The position numbers were made by a program, and so were the translations under genes. The notes beneath the pieces were generated by a model, which saw only the letters and a list, made by a program, of their open reading frames with translations, did not search any database and had not been told where the DNA came from. 64,000 bases of DNA from an uncultured Eubacteriales bacterium (GTDB lineage Bacteria > Bacillota > Clostridia > Christensenellales > Aristaeellaceae): assembly GCA_902764875.1 (NCBI GenBank), contig CACWXP010000015.1, positions 1 to 64,000 of the forward strand. The letters run 5' to 3'. Positions 7,961-18,559 of this stretch are shown in pieces. Positions within the stretch are counted from its first letter, which is position 1; the number at the start of each line of letters is the position of its first letter.

Positions 7961-8692
7961 ATGAAGATGCGGCTGGACCGGTGGCTGGCCACTTTGGGGG
8001 CCTGCAGCCGGAGCGACGGGAAAGCATGGATCCGCGGCGGGAAGGTCGCGGTGAACGGGCGGATCATCCGGGATTCCGCTCTTTCTTTTGATACGGAAAA
8101 AGACGCGCTGACTCTGGACGGGAAAGCAGTGGACGGGCGCGTGATGCGGCACGTGATGATGTACAAACCCGGGGGCGTGCTGACGGCGGCCCGGGACCCG
8201 AAACAGCCGACGGTGATGGATTTGCTGCCGGAAGTTTACCGGAGGATCGGATGCATGCCGGTGGGGCGGCTGGACAAGGACACCACGGGGATCCTGATTT
8301 TTACCTGCGACGGGGAGATGAATCACCGGCTGCTGAGCCCGGGACGGCACGTGGACAAGACCTATCGGGCGCTGGTGGAGGGGAAACTCGGGAGCGAAAC
8401 GGTGGAGGCCTTTGCGGCGGGAATGGACCTTGGGGACTTTACGGCGCAGGGCGCGAAGCTGGTGATCCTTCGGGCGGGGGAGGAATCCTCGCTGGCGGAG
8501 GTTACGATTTCGGAGGGGAAATTTCACCAGGTGAAGCGGATGTTCGCCGCGACAGGGCACGAGGTGACGGAACTACACCGGCGGTCCTTCGGGCCGCTGG
8601 AGCTGGACCCGGCGCTGCAGGAAGGCGACTGGCGCGAGCTGACGGCGGACGAGGTGCGGCTGCTGCGGGATGCGGCGGGGTTTTCAGAGTGA
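7961..8692 (+). CDS. rRNA pseudouridine synthase, RsuA/RluB family
   Basis: This 243-residue enzyme isomerises a specific uridine in rRNA to pseudouridine. Residues 1-55 form an S4 RNA-binding domain (MRLDRWLATLGACSRSD). The catalytic domain has the family signature VGRLDKDTTGILIFT, with D105 as the catalytic aspartate, and a C-terminal GKFHQVKRMFAATGHEV motif. Its size and S4 domain fit RsuA (16S U516) or RluB/RluF (23S), but the sequence alone does not decide the target. A GAGGA 11 bases upstream is an acceptable ribosome site; an in-frame ATG two codons on is an alternative start. Confidence 0.92.
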   Translation: MKMRLDRWLATLGACSRSDGKAWIRGGKVAVNGRIIRDSALSFDTEKDALTLDGKAVDGRVMRHVMMYKPGGVLTAARDPKQPTVMDLLPEVYRRIGCMPVGRLDKDTTGILIFTCDGEMNHRLLSPGRHVDKTYRALVEGKLGSETVEAFAAGMDLGDFTAQGAKLVILRAGEESSLAEVTISEGKFHQVKRMFAATGHEVTELHRRSFGPLELDPALQEGDWRELTADEVRLLRDAAGFSE

Positions 8693-8705
8693 ATAGTGGA
8701 CAGGG
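8688..8705 (+). repeat. Degenerate copy of the AGTGGAT repeat
   Basis: AGTGAAT-AGTGGAC-AGGG starts within the stop codon region of the pseudouridine synthase gene and is followed by G-rich GATTTAGGG-type sequence. It resembles the array after khpB (3669-3700), including the terminal AGGG. Confidence 0.5.
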
Positions 8706-8751
8706 ACGAGGATTCAGGATTTAGGGTCAGGTTTGGGGGCTTGGGAACTTT

Positions 8752-9363
8752 ATGAACGATCATTATTATACGCGGACGCCTTCGAGCGCTTCGCGGCCGG
8801 CGGAATGCACCTTCAGCTATCGCGGGGAGGAGCTTGTTTTTCAGACGGACGCGGGGGTTTTTTCCCGGGGCGAGGTGGACACCGGGACGCGGCTGCTTTT
8901 GGAAGCCTTGCCGGAGACCCTGCAGGGGGAGATTCTGGACCTTGGATGCGGATGGGGCGTGATCGGGATCTCCATCGCGAAAAAATGGCCGGGGACCCGG
9001 GTGACGATGGCGGACGTGAACACCCGGGCGCTGGATCTGAGCCGGGAGAACGCCAAAAGAAACCGCGCAGAAGTGGTCTGCGTGGAAAGCGACGGCATGG
9101 CTGCCTTTGCGGGGCGGCACTTTGATGCCATTGTGACGAATCCGCCGATCCGGGCGGGGAAACAGGTGATTTACAAGATGTTTTCCGACGCGGCGGCGGC
9201 GCTGACGGAGGGCGGGGCTTTGTACCTTGTGATCCGGAAGCAGCAGGGCGCCGAGAGCTGCATTCGGTTTCTGGAGACGATTTATTCCGAGGTGGAGAAG
9301 CTGGATCGGTCCGGCGGGTTCTGGGTGCTGCGGGCCTGCGCCCCCAGGCCCGCAAAAAAGTGA
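8752..9363 (+). CDS. Class I SAM methyltransferase, RsmC-like
   Basis: This 203-residue protein has the SAM-binding motif LDLGCGWGVIGI (about residues 63-74) and the N6/N2-type catalytic motif TNPPIRAGK (about 130-138), typical of the RsmC/RlmG family that methylates guanine N2 in rRNA (for RsmC, 16S G1207). It matches the single-domain Firmicute form, which lacks the N-terminal pseudo-catalytic domain of E. coli RsmC. The N-terminus DHYYTRTPSSASRP is typical of this group. The gene ends inside the hairpin that terminates clpB from the other strand. No strong Shine-Dalgarno is seen; the preceding 60 bases are G-rich repeats. Confidence 0.88.
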   Translation: MNDHYYTRTPSSASRPAECTFSYRGEELVFQTDAGVFSRGEVDTGTRLLLEALPETLQGEILDLGCGWGVIGISIAKKWPGTRVTMADVNTRALDLSRENAKRNRAEVVCVESDGMAAFAGRHFDAIVTNPPIRAGKQVIYKMFSDAAAALTEGGALYLVIRKQQGAESCIRFLETIYSEVEKLDRSGGFWVLRACAPRPAKK

Positions 9364-9392
9364 CCAAAGTTCCTTGCGGAGCTTTGGTCACT
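9354..9392 (-). terminator. Terminator of clpB
   Basis: Arms 9359-9369 and 9382-9392 form an 11-bp perfect stem, followed on the minus strand by TTTTTT (9359-9354). The methyltransferase stop codon (9361-9363) lies inside the stem, so the two convergent genes share it. Confidence 0.85.
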
Positions 9393-9432
9393 GCGGTTTA
9401 TGGGGTGATTACGGGTTTATCTGATGACCATT

Positions 9433-12027
9433 TTACCGGATGATGATTTCTCCGTTTTCGTCTGTGTCCACGATGAGGACCGAATCGGGAGCCACATCCG
9501 CGGCGATGACCTTGCGGGCGATGAGGGTTTCCACATGGGCCTGGAGGTAACGCCTGAGGGGACGGGCGCCGAAATTCGGATCGAAGCCACGGTCGATGAC
9601 GGTATCCAGGGCGGCGTCGGTGAGCTCCACCTTCAGCTGGCGGGTCTCGAGACGGCGGTTCAGGTTATCGATCATCAGGCCGACGATGGCGCGGACATCC
9701 TCGCGGGTGAGGGGCTTGTAATACACGATTTCATCAATCCGGTTGAGGAATTCGGGACGGAAGTGGGTCTTCAGCAGACGGTCCACGGTTTCCCGGGTTT
9801 CCGGCCGGATTTCCCCGTTTTCGATGCCGTCGAGGATATACTCGCTGCCCAGGTTGCTGGTCATGATGAGGATGGTGTTCTTGAAATCCACGGTGCGGCC
9901 CTGGCTGTCGGTGATGCGGCCGTCGTCGAGGACCTGGAGCAGGACGTTGAACACATCCGGATGGGCCTTTTCCACTTCATCAAAGAGGATGACACAATAG
10001 GGATGGCGACGGACGGCTTCGGTCAGCTGGCCTCCTTCGTCGTAGCCGACGTATCCGGGAGGCGCCCCGATGAGGCGGGAGACGCTGAATTTCTCCATGT
10101 ATTCGGACATATCGATCCGGACCATGTTCTTTTCATCGTCGAATAGCGCCTGGGCCAGGGCCTTGGCCAACTCGGTTTTGCCGACGCCGGTGGGGCCGAG
10201 GAAGAGGAAGGAACCGAGGGGCCGGTTGGGGTCCTGGATCCCCGCACGGGAGCGGAGGATGGCTTCGGACACCTTGCGGACGGCCTCGTCCTGGCCGATG
10301 ACCCGGCGGTGCAGCTCGTCCTCGAGATGGAGGAGCTTTTCGCGCTCGCCTTCCATAAGCTTGGCCACGGGGATACCGGTCCAGCGGCAGATGATCCGGG
10401 CGATTTCCTCTTCGGTGACCTTATCCCGCAGGAGGCTGTTTTCGCCGCGGCTTTCCTCGGCAATGGCTTCTTCCTTTTCCAGCTCCTGCTTCAGCTTCGG
10501 CAGCTCGCCGTACTTCAGCTCGGCGGCGCGGTTCAGATCGTAGGTGCGCTCCGCCTGCTCGATTTCGGCGTTGACGCGCTCGATTTCCTCCCGGAGGCCG
10601 GTGACCTTGCCGATGGCTTCCTTTTCGGCTTCCCAACGGGCTTTCATGGTGTTGAAGGTATCCCGCTGCTCGGCCAGCTCCTTCTGGACTTCATCGAGAT
10701 GGACCTTGGAGAGGGAGTCTTCTTCCTTCTTCAGGGCGGCCTCCTCGATTTCCAGCTGCATGATGTGGCGGCGGATATCGTCCAGCTCGGTGGGGAGGGA
10801 ATCGATCTCCGTGCGGATGAGGGCGCAGGCTTCGTCCACCAGGTCGATGGCCTTATCGGGCAGGAAACGGTCGGTGATATACCGGTTGGAAAGGGTTGCG
10901 GCGGCGATGAGGGCGGCATCCTGGATCTTGACGCCGTGGAAGACTTCATAGCGCTCCTTCAGGCCGCGGAGGATGGCGATCGTATCCTCGACGGTGGGCT
11001 CGGAAACCATGACCGGCTGGAACCGGCGCTCGAGGGCGGCATCCTTTTCGATATACTTCCGGTACTCATTCAGGGTGGTGGCGCCGATGCAGTGCAGCTC
11101 GCCGCGGGCCAGCATGGGCTTGAGCAGATTGCCCGCGTCCATGGCGCCGTCGGCCTTGCCGGCACCGACGATGGTATGCAGTTCATCGATGAAGAGGAGG
11201 ATCCTGCCCTCGCTCTTGCGGATTTCCTCGAGGACGGCCTTGAGGCGCTCCTCGAATTCGCCGCGGAACTTGGCGCCGGCGATGAGGCTGCCCATATCGA
11301 GGGAGAAGATGGTTTTATCCTTCAGGCTTTCCGGCACGTCGCCGCGGACGATCCGCAGGGCCAGGCCCTCGGCGATGGCGGTTTTGCCGACGCCGGGCTC
11401 ACCGATGAGAACCGGGTTGTTCTTGGTTTTGCGGGAAAGAATGCGGATGACATTACGGATTTCGGCATCGCGGCCGATGACCGGATCCAGCTTCTGCTTC
11501 CTGGCCAGTTCGACCAGATCGGTACCGTATTTCTTCAGGGCATCATAGGTATCTTCGGGGCTGTCGGAGGTGACACGGGCGGAACCGCGCACTTCCTGCA
11601 GGGCCTTGAGGAAGGCTTCCGGCGAGTAGCCGAAGGTTTTCAGAAGCTTTGCCACCGCGGGGGACGCCTTGGTGCACAGGCCCATCCACAGATGCTCCAC
11701 GGACAGGTATTCATCCTTCATCTGCTTCGCGATTTTTTCCGCCTCGAGGAGGGCCTTTTCAATATCGGCGGCGTAGCCGGGCTGGGAAGCGCCGGAGCCG
11801 GAGACCCGGGGCATCCGGTTCAGCCCGTCCTCCAGGGCGCGGCGGAACGCATCCACCGAAATGCCGCAGCGGGACAGGAGCTGGGGGACCAGATCCTGCG
11901 GGTTTTCAGTGAGAGCCGAGAGAAGATGCTCCTGCTGCACATCCACGTGGCCGTATTCCACAGCAAGAGACTGTGCCCGCTGAAGGGCGGCCAGGGTCTT
12001 TTGCGTAAGCTGATTCATATTCATCAT
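9433..12027 (-). CDS. clpB: ClpB-type AAA+ disaggregase
   Basis: This 864-residue hexameric chaperone resolubilises aggregated protein with DnaK. Domains in order: Clp N-terminal repeats (about 1-145), AAA-1 with Walker [10 protein letters not shown], a middle coiled coil (about 400-520, rich in Glu/Lys/Arg), AAA-2 with Walker [10 protein letters not shown], and a D2-small C-terminal domain. The presence of the full M-domain and absence of a ClpP-binding tripeptide loop favour ClpB over ClpC. The start at 12027 is chosen because GGAGG (12035-12039) lies 7 bases upstream; further upstream is the promoter/operator. It is likely repressed by CtsR. Confidence 0.96.
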   Translation of the reverse strand: MMNMNQLTQKTLAALQRAQSLAVEYGHVDVQQEHLLSALTENPQDLVPQLLSRCGISVDAFRRALEDGLNRMPRVSGSGASQPGYAADIEKALLEAEKIAKQMKDEYLSVEHLWMGLCTKASPAVAKLLKTFGYSPEAFLKALQEVRGSARVTSDSPEDTYDALKKYGTDLVELARKQKLDPVIGRDAEIRNVIRILSRKTKNNPVLIGEPGVGKTAIAEGLALRIVRGDVPESLKDKTIFSLDMGSLIAGAKFRGEFEERLKAVLEEIRKSEGRILLFIDELHTIVGAGKADGAMDAGNLLKPMLARGELHCIGATTLNEYRKYIEKDAALERRFQPVMVSEPTVEDTIAILRGLKERYEVFHGVKIQDAALIAAATLSNRYITDRFLPDKAIDLVDEACALIRTEIDSLPTELDDIRRHIMQLEIEEAALKKEEDSLSKVHLDEVQKELAEQRDTFNTMKARWEAEKEAIGKVTGLREEIERVNAEIEQAERTYDLNRAAELKYGELPKLKQELEKEEAIAEESRGENSLLRDKVTEEEIARIICRWTGIPVAKLMEGEREKLLHLEDELHRRVIGQDEAVRKVSEAILRSRAGIQDPNRPLGSFLFLGPTGVGKTELAKALAQALFDDEKNMVRIDMSEYMEKFSVSRLIGAPPGYVGYDEGGQLTEAVRRHPYCVILFDEVEKAHPDVFNVLLQVLDDGRITDSQGRTVDFKNTILIMTSNLGSEYILDGIENGEIRPETRETVDRLLKTHFRPEFLNRIDEIVYYKPLTREDVRAIVGLMIDNLNRRLETRQLKVELTDAALDTVIDRGFDPNFGARPLRRYLQAHVETLIARKVIAADVAPDSVLIVDTDENGEIIIR

Positions 12028-12051
12028 TCCATATCCTCCGTGAAGGTCATA

Positions 12052-12068
12052 TTTGACTTTCTTTGACC
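12052..12068 (-). promoter_or_regulatory. CtsR operator
   Basis: On the minus strand the site reads GGTCAAA-GAA-AGTCAAA, an exact match to the CtsR heptad direct repeat (RGTCAAA NAN RGTCAAA). It sits just downstream of the -10 element and upstream of the clpB ribosome site, where a bound repressor would block initiation or escape. Confidence 0.9.
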
Positions 12069-12077
12069 TTCGATAAC

Positions 12078-12105
12078 ATTTTACACCTTTTTGCGGGAAT
12101 GTCAA
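12078..12105 (-). promoter_or_regulatory. Sigma-A promoter of clpB
   Basis: On the minus strand TTGACA (12105-12100), a 16-bp spacer and TAAAAT (12083-12078). The start point would fall near the CtsR box. Confidence 0.8.
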
Positions 12106-12215
12106 GGGTTTTTTGGAGAGATTTACGGAGAAATTTCAGGGTTTGGGGTTATGGAGTTACGGGGTCGGGAGGGAACGGGGGATTTGGGGCGTTTTATGGG
12201 CGGAGGCTGCCCTGC

Positions 12216-12245
12216 TTGTTTCCTTTTGACGGGGTGTGCTATAAT
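12216..12245 (+). promoter_or_regulatory. Extended -10 promoter of the class A PBP gene
   Basis: TGCTATAAT (-10 at 12240-12245 with extended TG) and a weak -35 TTGTTT (12216-12221). The region 12106-12215 is otherwise G-rich sequence without a gene. Confidence 0.7.
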
Positions 12246-12311
12246 ACAATCTCCTGTTGTATCCTTTTCGACGGAACGGGACGGGACAGCGTAAAGCTTT
12301 GGAGGAAAGAC

Positions 12312-15197
12312 ATGTTTGGCAAAAAGAAACGGGACCGCTGGCAGGAGGACGGATTTCCGGAAGAGGAATATCCGGACGACGTGCTGCCGGAAGACGAGCG
12401 CCTGACGGACGGGCCCGGGACCTATGCCGCGGACGGGAAATGGATCGGGAAGCCCTATACGGACAAAGCCGCAGACGGGGAATGGGACAACGAATCCTAT
12501 CCGGAGAACGATGAGAATCCGGAGGACGACTGGGACCCGGAAGACGAGGAAACCAAACCCGAAAAACGGAGCATTTTCCGGCCGGACGTGCGCAAGCCGA
12601 ACTTTGTGCTGAGCGTGCTGGTGAACACGATCCGGGTACTGGTGCTGGTGGGCGTGCTGGCCGGGATCGCGGTGCTGGGGACTTTGGTCGGCGTGGCGAA
12701 GGGATATGTGGACACGGCGCCGGAACTGGACCTGGTGGCGCTGGACACGCCGGATCAGAATACGGAATTCATGGACCGGAACCGGGAACTGCTGACGGTT
12801 TACCGCGGGACGGAAAACCGGATCGTTGTGCCGCTGGCGTCGATTCCACAGCGGCTGCGGAACGCCTTTATCGCGGTGGAGGACGCCCGGTTTTACAGCC
12901 ACGGCGGCGTGGACCTGAAGCGGATTGTGGGCGCTTTTGTGGCCAACATGACGACGAGCGGAACCCAGGGCGGATCGACCATTACGCAGCAGCTGATCAA
13001 GAACACGCTGCTTTCTTCGGAACAAAGCTATAAACGGAAGATTCAGGAGGCTTACCTGGCGCTGCAGCTGGAAACCCGGTATACGAAGGATCAGATTCTG
13101 GAGAACTATCTGAACACGATTTACCTGGGAGAAAACTACTACGGGGTGAAGGTGGCGGCGAAGGGCTACTTCGGCAAGGAACTGGGCGAACTGACCATCC
13201 GGGAATGCGCGATGATGGCCGGCGTGACGAACAATCCCTACTACTATAATCCGCGGCGGAATTTCTATACCCGGAAGGACGGAGAACGGGACTACGCGGC
13301 AACGACGAACAACCGGACGGACTACGTGCTGCGGTGCATGTATGAAAACCAGTTCATCAGCCGGGAGGAATACGAGGCGGCGCTGGACCCGGCTACGGCC
13401 AACGTGCTGGTGGAGGAGGAAAACGCCGGGGACGGCATGTACAGCTATCCGCACTACATTGAATATGCCGTGAAGGAATGCGTTCAGATCCTGCTGGAAG
13501 TGAACGGCCTGCCGGACACGGCGGCGAACCGGGCCGCCATGGAGGGTAAGCTGCGCACGGGAGGATACAAGGTGCAGCTGGCGATTGACCCGAACGTTCA
13601 GCAGACGGTGGAGGACACGCTGAAAAACTGGACCAAGTATCCATCACTGCGGGATCCGAGCGACAAGGTTTACCGCAGCAAGAATTCCGACGGAACCTAT
13701 ACGGAGATTCCCCAGCCGCAGGCCGCCTGCGCCGTGCTGGACTACCGGACGGGCGAACTGCTGGCCGTGGTCGGATCGCGGACGGAAGTGACCGCCCGGA
13801 AAACCCTGAACCGGGCGATGGACATGAAAATGCCGGTGGGGTCCTCCATCAAGCCGATTTCCGTTTACGGGCCCGCGCTGGAGCTTGGCGCCAGCCCGGC
13901 CACGGTGGTTTACAACATGCCGCTGCCGATTTCCGGATGGAAGGACTCCAAGGGGAAGGACAGCTGGCCGAAGAACTACGGCGGGGCCGGCTATACCGGG
14001 CCGGAAACATTGCGGACGGCGATGGCCAAATCCCACAACACGGCGGCGGCCCAGACGCTGCTGACCCGGGTCGGGGTGGACCGCAGCGTCAGCTATCTCC
14101 ACAGCATGGGGGTTGACGACGACCATATCGACAAGACGCCCTTCGGCCTGAGCCTCGGGTCCTCGGGCATTACACCGCTGCAGATGACGGTAGCCTTCGG
14201 GGTGCTGGCCAACGGCGGGGTTTATCAGGAACCGATCTCGGTGCTGGGGATTTCCGACTCCCACGGCGACGTGGTTTGGGACGGACACCAGCACCAGGAG
14301 CGGCACAGAGTGTTTACCGAAAGCACGAGCTGGCTGATTGTGGACATGCTGAAATCGGTGGTGTCTTCGGGCACGGGAACGAGCGCGAAGATCAAGGGGC
14401 AGACGGTCGGCGGCAAAACCGGCACGAACTCGGACCAGAAGGGCGTGTTCTTCAGCGGCATCACGGGATACTATTCCTCGGCGCTGTGGATCGGGCACGA
14501 CAACTATAAGGCGCTGTCTTCGAAATCCACGGGCAGCGGCGCCGCCGCACCGCTCTGGCAGGCCTACATGAGCAAGATTCACGAGGGACTGCCGCAGAAG
14601 GACATTCTGGACGGCAATCCGGCGGAATACGGCCTGGTGAAGGTGACCACCTGCGCCGTAAGCGGGCAGCTGGCCACGGACGCCTGCCAGAACGACGCGA
14701 TGGGCTACGGGGTGGTAACGGACTGGTGGGCGGACGGAACGCAGCCGACCCAGTACTGCCAGATGCACCAGGTGCAGAACGTATGCGCGGAAAGCGGCAT
14801 GCCGGCTTCGCCCTACTGTCCCAACGTGATCCAGAAGGGCGTGGTGACGCTGCAGGCGGGGATGCCGCTGAGCAGCTTCCTGGGCACGGAATATCAGAGC
14901 GTGTTGGAGGAATACCTGGGACTGTCCGCGCAGAACGGCGGGACCACCTGCCTGCTTCACGGCGGCGGATCCGAGGGCGAAGGAACGGCACTGCCGAACC
15001 GCCAGGCGGAGGACGCGGCGCGGCTGATCGCCGCGGCGCAGGAGCAGCTTTCAACGCTGGATCCCTCCGGCGCCCAGTACGGCGCGATCGTGAACGCGGC
15101 GACGGCACTGCAGCAGCTGATCGACAGCGGCGCCTCGCAGAACGAGGTGACGGCGGCCATGACGGCGTTGACCCAGGCGATGATCGGGATTTTCTAG
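12312..15197 (+). CDS. Class A penicillin-binding protein (PBP1A type)
   Basis: This 961-residue bifunctional enzyme polymerises and cross-links peptidoglycan. A strongly acidic cytoplasmic tail (about residues 10-85) precedes one membrane helix (about 97-125). The GT51 domain has E190 in [11 protein letters not shown] and the motif [12 protein letters not shown]; the transpeptidase has S511 in SSIK, SHN, and K702-T-G. The C-terminus continues past the transpeptidase with cysteine-containing repeats and an Ala-rich helical tail (from about 895). GGAGGAAAG precedes the ATG at 12312; the upstream extension of the frame crosses the promoter and is rejected. nfo follows after 10 bp. Confidence 0.94.
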   Translation: MFGKKKRDRWQEDGFPEEEYPDDVLPEDERLTDGPGTYAADGKWIGKPYTDKAADGEWDNESYPENDENPEDDWDPEDEETKPEKRSIFRPDVRKPNFVLSVLVNTIRVLVLVGVLAGIAVLGTLVGVAKGYVDTAPELDLVALDTPDQNTEFMDRNRELLTVYRGTENRIVVPLASIPQRLRNAFIAVEDARFYSHGGVDLKRIVGAFVANMTTSGTQGGSTITQQLIKNTLLSSEQSYKRKIQEAYLALQLETRYTKDQILENYLNTIYLGENYYGVKVAAKGYFGKELGELTIRECAMMAGVTNNPYYYNPRRNFYTRKDGERDYAATTNNRTDYVLRCMYENQFISREEYEAALDPATANVLVEEENAGDGMYSYPHYIEYAVKECVQILLEVNGLPDTAANRAAMEGKLRTGGYKVQLAIDPNVQQTVEDTLKNWTKYPSLRDPSDKVYRSKNSDGTYTEIPQPQAACAVLDYRTGELLAVVGSRTEVTARKTLNRAMDMKMPVGSSIKPISVYGPALELGASPATVVYNMPLPISGWKDSKGKDSWPKNYGGAGYTGPETLRTAMAKSHNTAAAQTLLTRVGVDRSVSYLHSMGVDDDHIDKTPFGLSLGSSGITPLQMTVAFGVLANGGVYQEPISVLGISDSHGDVVWDGHQHQERHRVFTESTSWLIVDMLKSVVSSGTGTSAKIKGQTVGGKTGTNSDQKGVFFSGITGYYSSALWIGHDNYKALSSKSTGSGAAAPLWQAYMSKIHEGLPQKDILDGNPAEYGLVKVTTCAVSGQLATDACQNDAMGYGVVTDWWADGTQPTQYCQMHQVQNVCAESGMPASPYCPNVIQKGVVTLQAGMPLSSFLGTEYQSVLEEYLGLSAQNGGTTCLLHGGGSEGEGTALPNRQAEDAARLIAAAQEQLSTLDPSGAQYGAIVNAATALQQLIDSGASQNEVTAAMTALTQAMIGIF

Positions 15198-15207
15198 GAG
15201 GTTTTTT

Positions 15208-16035
15208 ATGCTAAAGATCGGATGCCATCTTTCCGCATCGGCGGGATTTATGCACATGGGAAAGGAAATTGTTTCCATCGGCGGGAATACGTTTCAGTTT
15301 TTCACCCGGAATCCCCGGGGCGGGAGCGCGAAGCCCCTGGACGAGGCGGACGCGGCGGCTTTCCGCCGGTTTGCGGAGGAAAACGGGATTCCGGTGATTC
15401 TGGCGCACGCACCCTACACGCTGAACGGATGCAGCGCGGATCCGGGGATCCGGGACTTTGCAACCCGGACCATGGCGGATGACCTGGCGCGGATGGAAGC
15501 CGTGCCCGGAAATCTTTATAATTTCCATCCCGGCAGTCACGTGGGTCAGGGGATTGAGGCCGGGATCGAAATGATTGCCGGGATGCTGAACACGATTCTG
15601 AAAGCGGAGCAGCGGACGACGGTGCTGCTGGAAACCATGGCCGGAAAGGGCAGCGAAGTGGGCAGCCGCTTCGAGGAACTGCGGGAGATTCTGGACCGGG
15701 TTGTGCTTTCGGAAAAGATGGGCGTATGCATGGACACCTGCCACGTGAACGACGCGGGATACGACATCGTGAACGACCTGGACGGCGTGCTGACGGCCTT
15801 TGACAAGGTGATCGGGCTGGAGCGGCTGAAGGCGGTTCACATCAACGACAGCAAAAACCCGCTGGGCGCCCGGAAGGACCGGCACGAGAAGATCGGAGAG
15901 GGAACGATCGGAACGGAAGGGATTCTGCGGGTGATGCGCCACGAGGCGCTGCGGGAACTGCCCTTCTACCTGGAAACGCCGAACGAGCTGGACGGATATG
16001 AACGGGAAATCCGGATGCTGAAGGAGCTTTACTGA
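15208..16035 (+). CDS. nfo: Endonuclease IV
   Basis: This 275-residue TIM-barrel enzyme cuts DNA 5' to abasic sites in base excision repair, using three zinc ions. Family signatures are intact: FHPGSHVG near residue 110, [13 protein letters not shown] near 175 and the [21 protein letters not shown] segment near 212. Length is standard for bacterial Nfo. TAGGAGG lies 8 bases before the ATG. It sits 10 bp after the PBP gene and is followed by an L,D-transpeptidase, so the unit appears to combine envelope and repair functions without an obvious functional link. Confidence 0.95.
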   Translation: MLKIGCHLSASAGFMHMGKEIVSIGGNTFQFFTRNPRGGSAKPLDEADAAAFRRFAEENGIPVILAHAPYTLNGCSADPGIRDFATRTMADDLARMEAVPGNLYNFHPGSHVGQGIEAGIEMIAGMLNTILKAEQRTTVLLETMAGKGSEVGSRFEELREILDRVVLSEKMGVCMDTCHVNDAGYDIVNDLDGVLTAFDKVIGLERLKAVHINDSKNPLGARKDRHEKIGEGTIGTEGILRVMRHEALRELPFYLETPNELDGYEREIRMLKELY

Positions 16036-16096
16036 CGGGGACGCTGTGCGGCCTTTAGGGTCGGACGACGCACGGGATGAACAGGGAGACGAAACG

Positions 16097-17833
16097 ATGA
16101 CAAGATGGCGGGCGCTGCTGCTGACGGCTTTGCTGTTGGCGGCTTTGATGCCGGTGGCGGCGCCGGGAAGACCGGCGCGGGCGGAGGAAGTGGAAACCTG
16201 GATTGCGGTTTCCGCCGATCCGGTGCTGCCCGGACAGTCTGTGATCGTTTCCTTTTCCGTGCCCGGGGACGGAACCTGCGACATCGATCTGCTGGACGAG
16301 AACGGCGCGGTGGTGGCAAAGGTGGCGGAAAACCGGGCGGTTACGGCGGGATACAACGCCTTTTACTGGAACGGAACCTGGCAGGGACGGGCGGTTTCCG
16401 AAGGGAAACGGACGCTGCGCCTTGTGATGAACGGGAAAACGGCGGAAACGGCCGTGACCATCGGGGCGATGGCCCCCTGCCTGCTTTCGGTGACGGCGGA
16501 CCGGGAAACGGTGACCGTCGGAAAACGGGTTTCGGTTTCCTTCTGGGCCACGGAGGGCGGGATGCTGACCGTGCGGGCCGGGGAAGGCGACGTGCTGCTT
16601 GAAACGCCGGTGGCGGCGGGGGAAGGGACGGCTGCTTTCGACTGCCCGCTGGCGCCGGGAGCATGGCCGGTGGAACTGGTTCTGACCCGGGAGGACGGGA
16701 CTTCTTCCGAGCCGGTGAGCTTCACGCTGACGGTCGAAAAGGCGGCCAGCGGCTTTACGCCGGTTTCCGCGGGCGACGGACTGGAAGGCGGATACACGCT
16801 GGACGCCTGGACCGTGCCGATGGACATTACGGACGAGGAGGCGGTCTGGCAGGCGCTGACCGCGACGGTGACGGTGCTGGACGACGGCAGGGAACGGGCG
16901 CAGGTCCGGCAGGTTGTGCTTCGGAAGGAACCGCGGGCGGACAGCGACGGCATCGGCACGGTGACGATGGGATCCCAGGGGGTTCGGGTGCTGGAAAGAG
17001 GAGAGGAATGGTCGAAGATTCAATGCTATTCCTCGTCGTTCCACGATTCTCCGATCCTGAACTGGAACGCGCTGGTGACGGGCTGGGTGGAGACGGGCCT
17101 GCTGAAGGAGATTACGCCAAACCAGGAGATGGGGTTTGTGGTCGACAAGCTGACCCAGCGGCTTTATGTTTTCCGGGAAGGGAAGCTTTACTCCACGCTG
17201 CTGATTTCCACCGGGCTGACGAACAAAAAGCAGCCCTACAACGAAACGCGGAGCGGGGAATTCCTGCTGGTGAGCCGGGTCGGCGGATTTTATTCGGACA
17301 ACATGTTCTGTCCGCGGGCGCTGCGGTTCAACGACGGGGATCTGCTGCATGAGGTTCCCTATGTAGAGCGGGACGGAAAGAAGATTTACGGCGGAACGGA
17401 ATCGAAGCTGGGCACCAAGGCCAGCCACGGATGCATCCGGGTTCAGCGGAAGAAGAACCCGGAAGGGCTGAACATGGAGTGGATTTTCAACTGTTACCGG
17501 GAGAACACGAAGATTCTGATCTGGGAGGACTGGCAGGGACGGCAGATTCCCGTTCCGGAAGACGACGCGGTGTTCTGGTGCCATCCGACGAAGAAGGAAT
17601 ACTACCACTGCTCGGATCACTGCCCGATGATGAACAGCAAAAAGCCGCAGCAGATCACCTATGGCGAGCTTTCGGCGGAGGGGTCCAAACTGAAGGCATG
17701 CCCGGCCTGCGGGCCGGTTCCGAAGAAGAGCGCGCTGCAGGAAATCAACGTGGCGTATGCGGCGGGCGGCGACCATGATCCCGTGCTGACGGAGGCGCGG
17801 AAAGACTGCCCGAAGAAACTGAAAGAGAGGTGA
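16097..17833 (+). CDS. Secreted L,D-transpeptidase (YkuD domain)
   Basis: This 578-residue protein starts with a clear signal peptide (MTRWRALLLTALLLAALMPVAAP, cleavage near ARA). Two Ig-like FlgD-type beta domains occupy about residues 35-220, an SH3-like stretch is near 280-340 and a YkuD catalytic domain near 350-460 contains the HGCIR motif with H444 and C446. Such enzymes make 3-3 peptidoglycan cross-links or attach proteins. A C-terminal Cys/His segment (CHPTKKEYYHCSDHCPM, KACPACG) could bind metal and is unusual for the family. The start at 16097 is chosen over an upstream in-frame ATG because it gives the signal peptide and has GGGAGAC upstream. The CvpA-like gene follows 7 bp later. 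Confidence 0.88.
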   Translation: MTRWRALLLTALLLAALMPVAAPGRPARAEEVETWIAVSADPVLPGQSVIVSFSVPGDGTCDIDLLDENGAVVAKVAENRAVTAGYNAFYWNGTWQGRAVSEGKRTLRLVMNGKTAETAVTIGAMAPCLLSVTADRETVTVGKRVSVSFWATEGGMLTVRAGEGDVLLETPVAAGEGTAAFDCPLAPGAWPVELVLTREDGTSSEPVSFTLTVEKAASGFTPVSAGDGLEGGYTLDAWTVPMDITDEEAVWQALTATVTVLDDGRERAQVRQVVLRKEPRADSDGIGTVTMGSQGVRVLERGEEWSKIQCYSSSFHDSPILNWNALVTGWVETGLLKEITPNQEMGFVVDKLTQRLYVFREGKLYSTLLISTGLTNKKQPYNETRSGEFLLVSRVGGFYSDNMFCPRALRFNDGDLLHEVPYVERDGKKIYGGTESKLGTKASHGCIRVQRKKNPEGLNMEWIFNCYRENTKILIWEDWQGRQIPVPEDDAVFWCHPTKKEYYHCSDHCPMMNSKKPQQITYGELSAEGSKLKACPACGPVPKKSALQEINVAYAAGGDHDPVLTEARKDCPKKLKER

Positions 17834-17840
17834 GACAATC

Positions 17841-18551
17841 ATGAATCCTGTGGATTGGGTGATTATCGGCATTCTGGCCGTGAGCGTGCTGTTCGGGCTT
17901 TACAGGGGATTTATTGCCTCGGTGGCTTCCATGGGCGGAAGCCTGATTTCCCTGGGCCTCAGCTTCTGGCTGAGCCCGATGGTGTCGGAGTTCCTTCGGA
18001 ACAACACATCGCTGAGCAACACGCTGATGAGCTATGCGGACGCGGCGACGCGGCTGAAGGATTCGGCGCTGTCCGCGCTGAACGTGCAGGGGCTGACAGG
18101 GGAAAACATTTCCGCCATTCTGAGCCGGGCCTCGCTGCCGGCGCCGCTGGACAAGCTTTTACAGAACAACCTGGAGCAGCAGGTTTATAAGACCGCGAAC
18201 ATTCCCCAGGACGTGGGTCACTATGTGACGCAGACGATCGTATCCGCGCTGATGAACGTGATCTGCTTTGTGATTACGTTTGTGCTGCTGCTGATTCTTT
18301 TCCACGTGATCATCAATTTCCTGAAGGCGGTTTTCCGCTTCCCGGTGCTGAAGCAGCTGAACTCCCTTTTCGGCGGCCTCTTCGGGCTGCTGCGGGGGGC
18401 TTTGCTGTGCTTCGTGCTTTTCGCGCTGGTGCCCCTGTTTGAAACGGTGATCCCTGTTGAAAACTTCGGGGAGATGCTGAGGACCAGCACACTGGCGCCG
18501 ATGTTCAACAGCGGGAACCTGATCCTTTCGATCATGAACGGGCATTTGTGA
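17841..18551 (+). CDS. CvpA family membrane protein
   Basis: This 236-residue protein begins MNPVDWVIIGILAVSVLFGLYRGFIAS, the usual N-terminus of the CvpA family, and has four predicted membrane helices (about 8-28, 30-48, 130-160, 178-200). A soluble loop of about 80 residues separates helices 2 and 3. CvpA proteins are linked to colicin V production in E. coli and to envelope stress tolerance, but the exact role is not known. GAGGTGAG precedes the start. It is followed directly by a 14-bp tandem repeat array and a bidirectional terminator. Confidence 0.8.
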   Translation: MNPVDWVIIGILAVSVLFGLYRGFIASVASMGGSLISLGLSFWLSPMVSEFLRNNTSLSNTLMSYADAATRLKDSALSALNVQGLTGENISAILSRASLPAPLDKLLQNNLEQQVYKTANIPQDVGHYVTQTIVSALMNVICFVITFVLLLILFHVIINFLKAVFRFPVLKQLNSLFGGLFGLLRGALLCFVLFALVPLFETVIPVENFGEMLRTSTLAPMFNSGNLILSIMNGHL

Positions 18552-18559
18552 CCGGACAC

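Noticed and set aside
10309..12066. A plus-strand frame of 585 codons within clpB
   Set aside because: clpB on the minus strand has all motifs intact; the plus frame is its antisense shadow.
12063..12311. Upstream extension of the class A PBP frame
   Set aside because: It crosses its own promoter and the clpB promoter; ATG 12312 has GGAGGAAAG.
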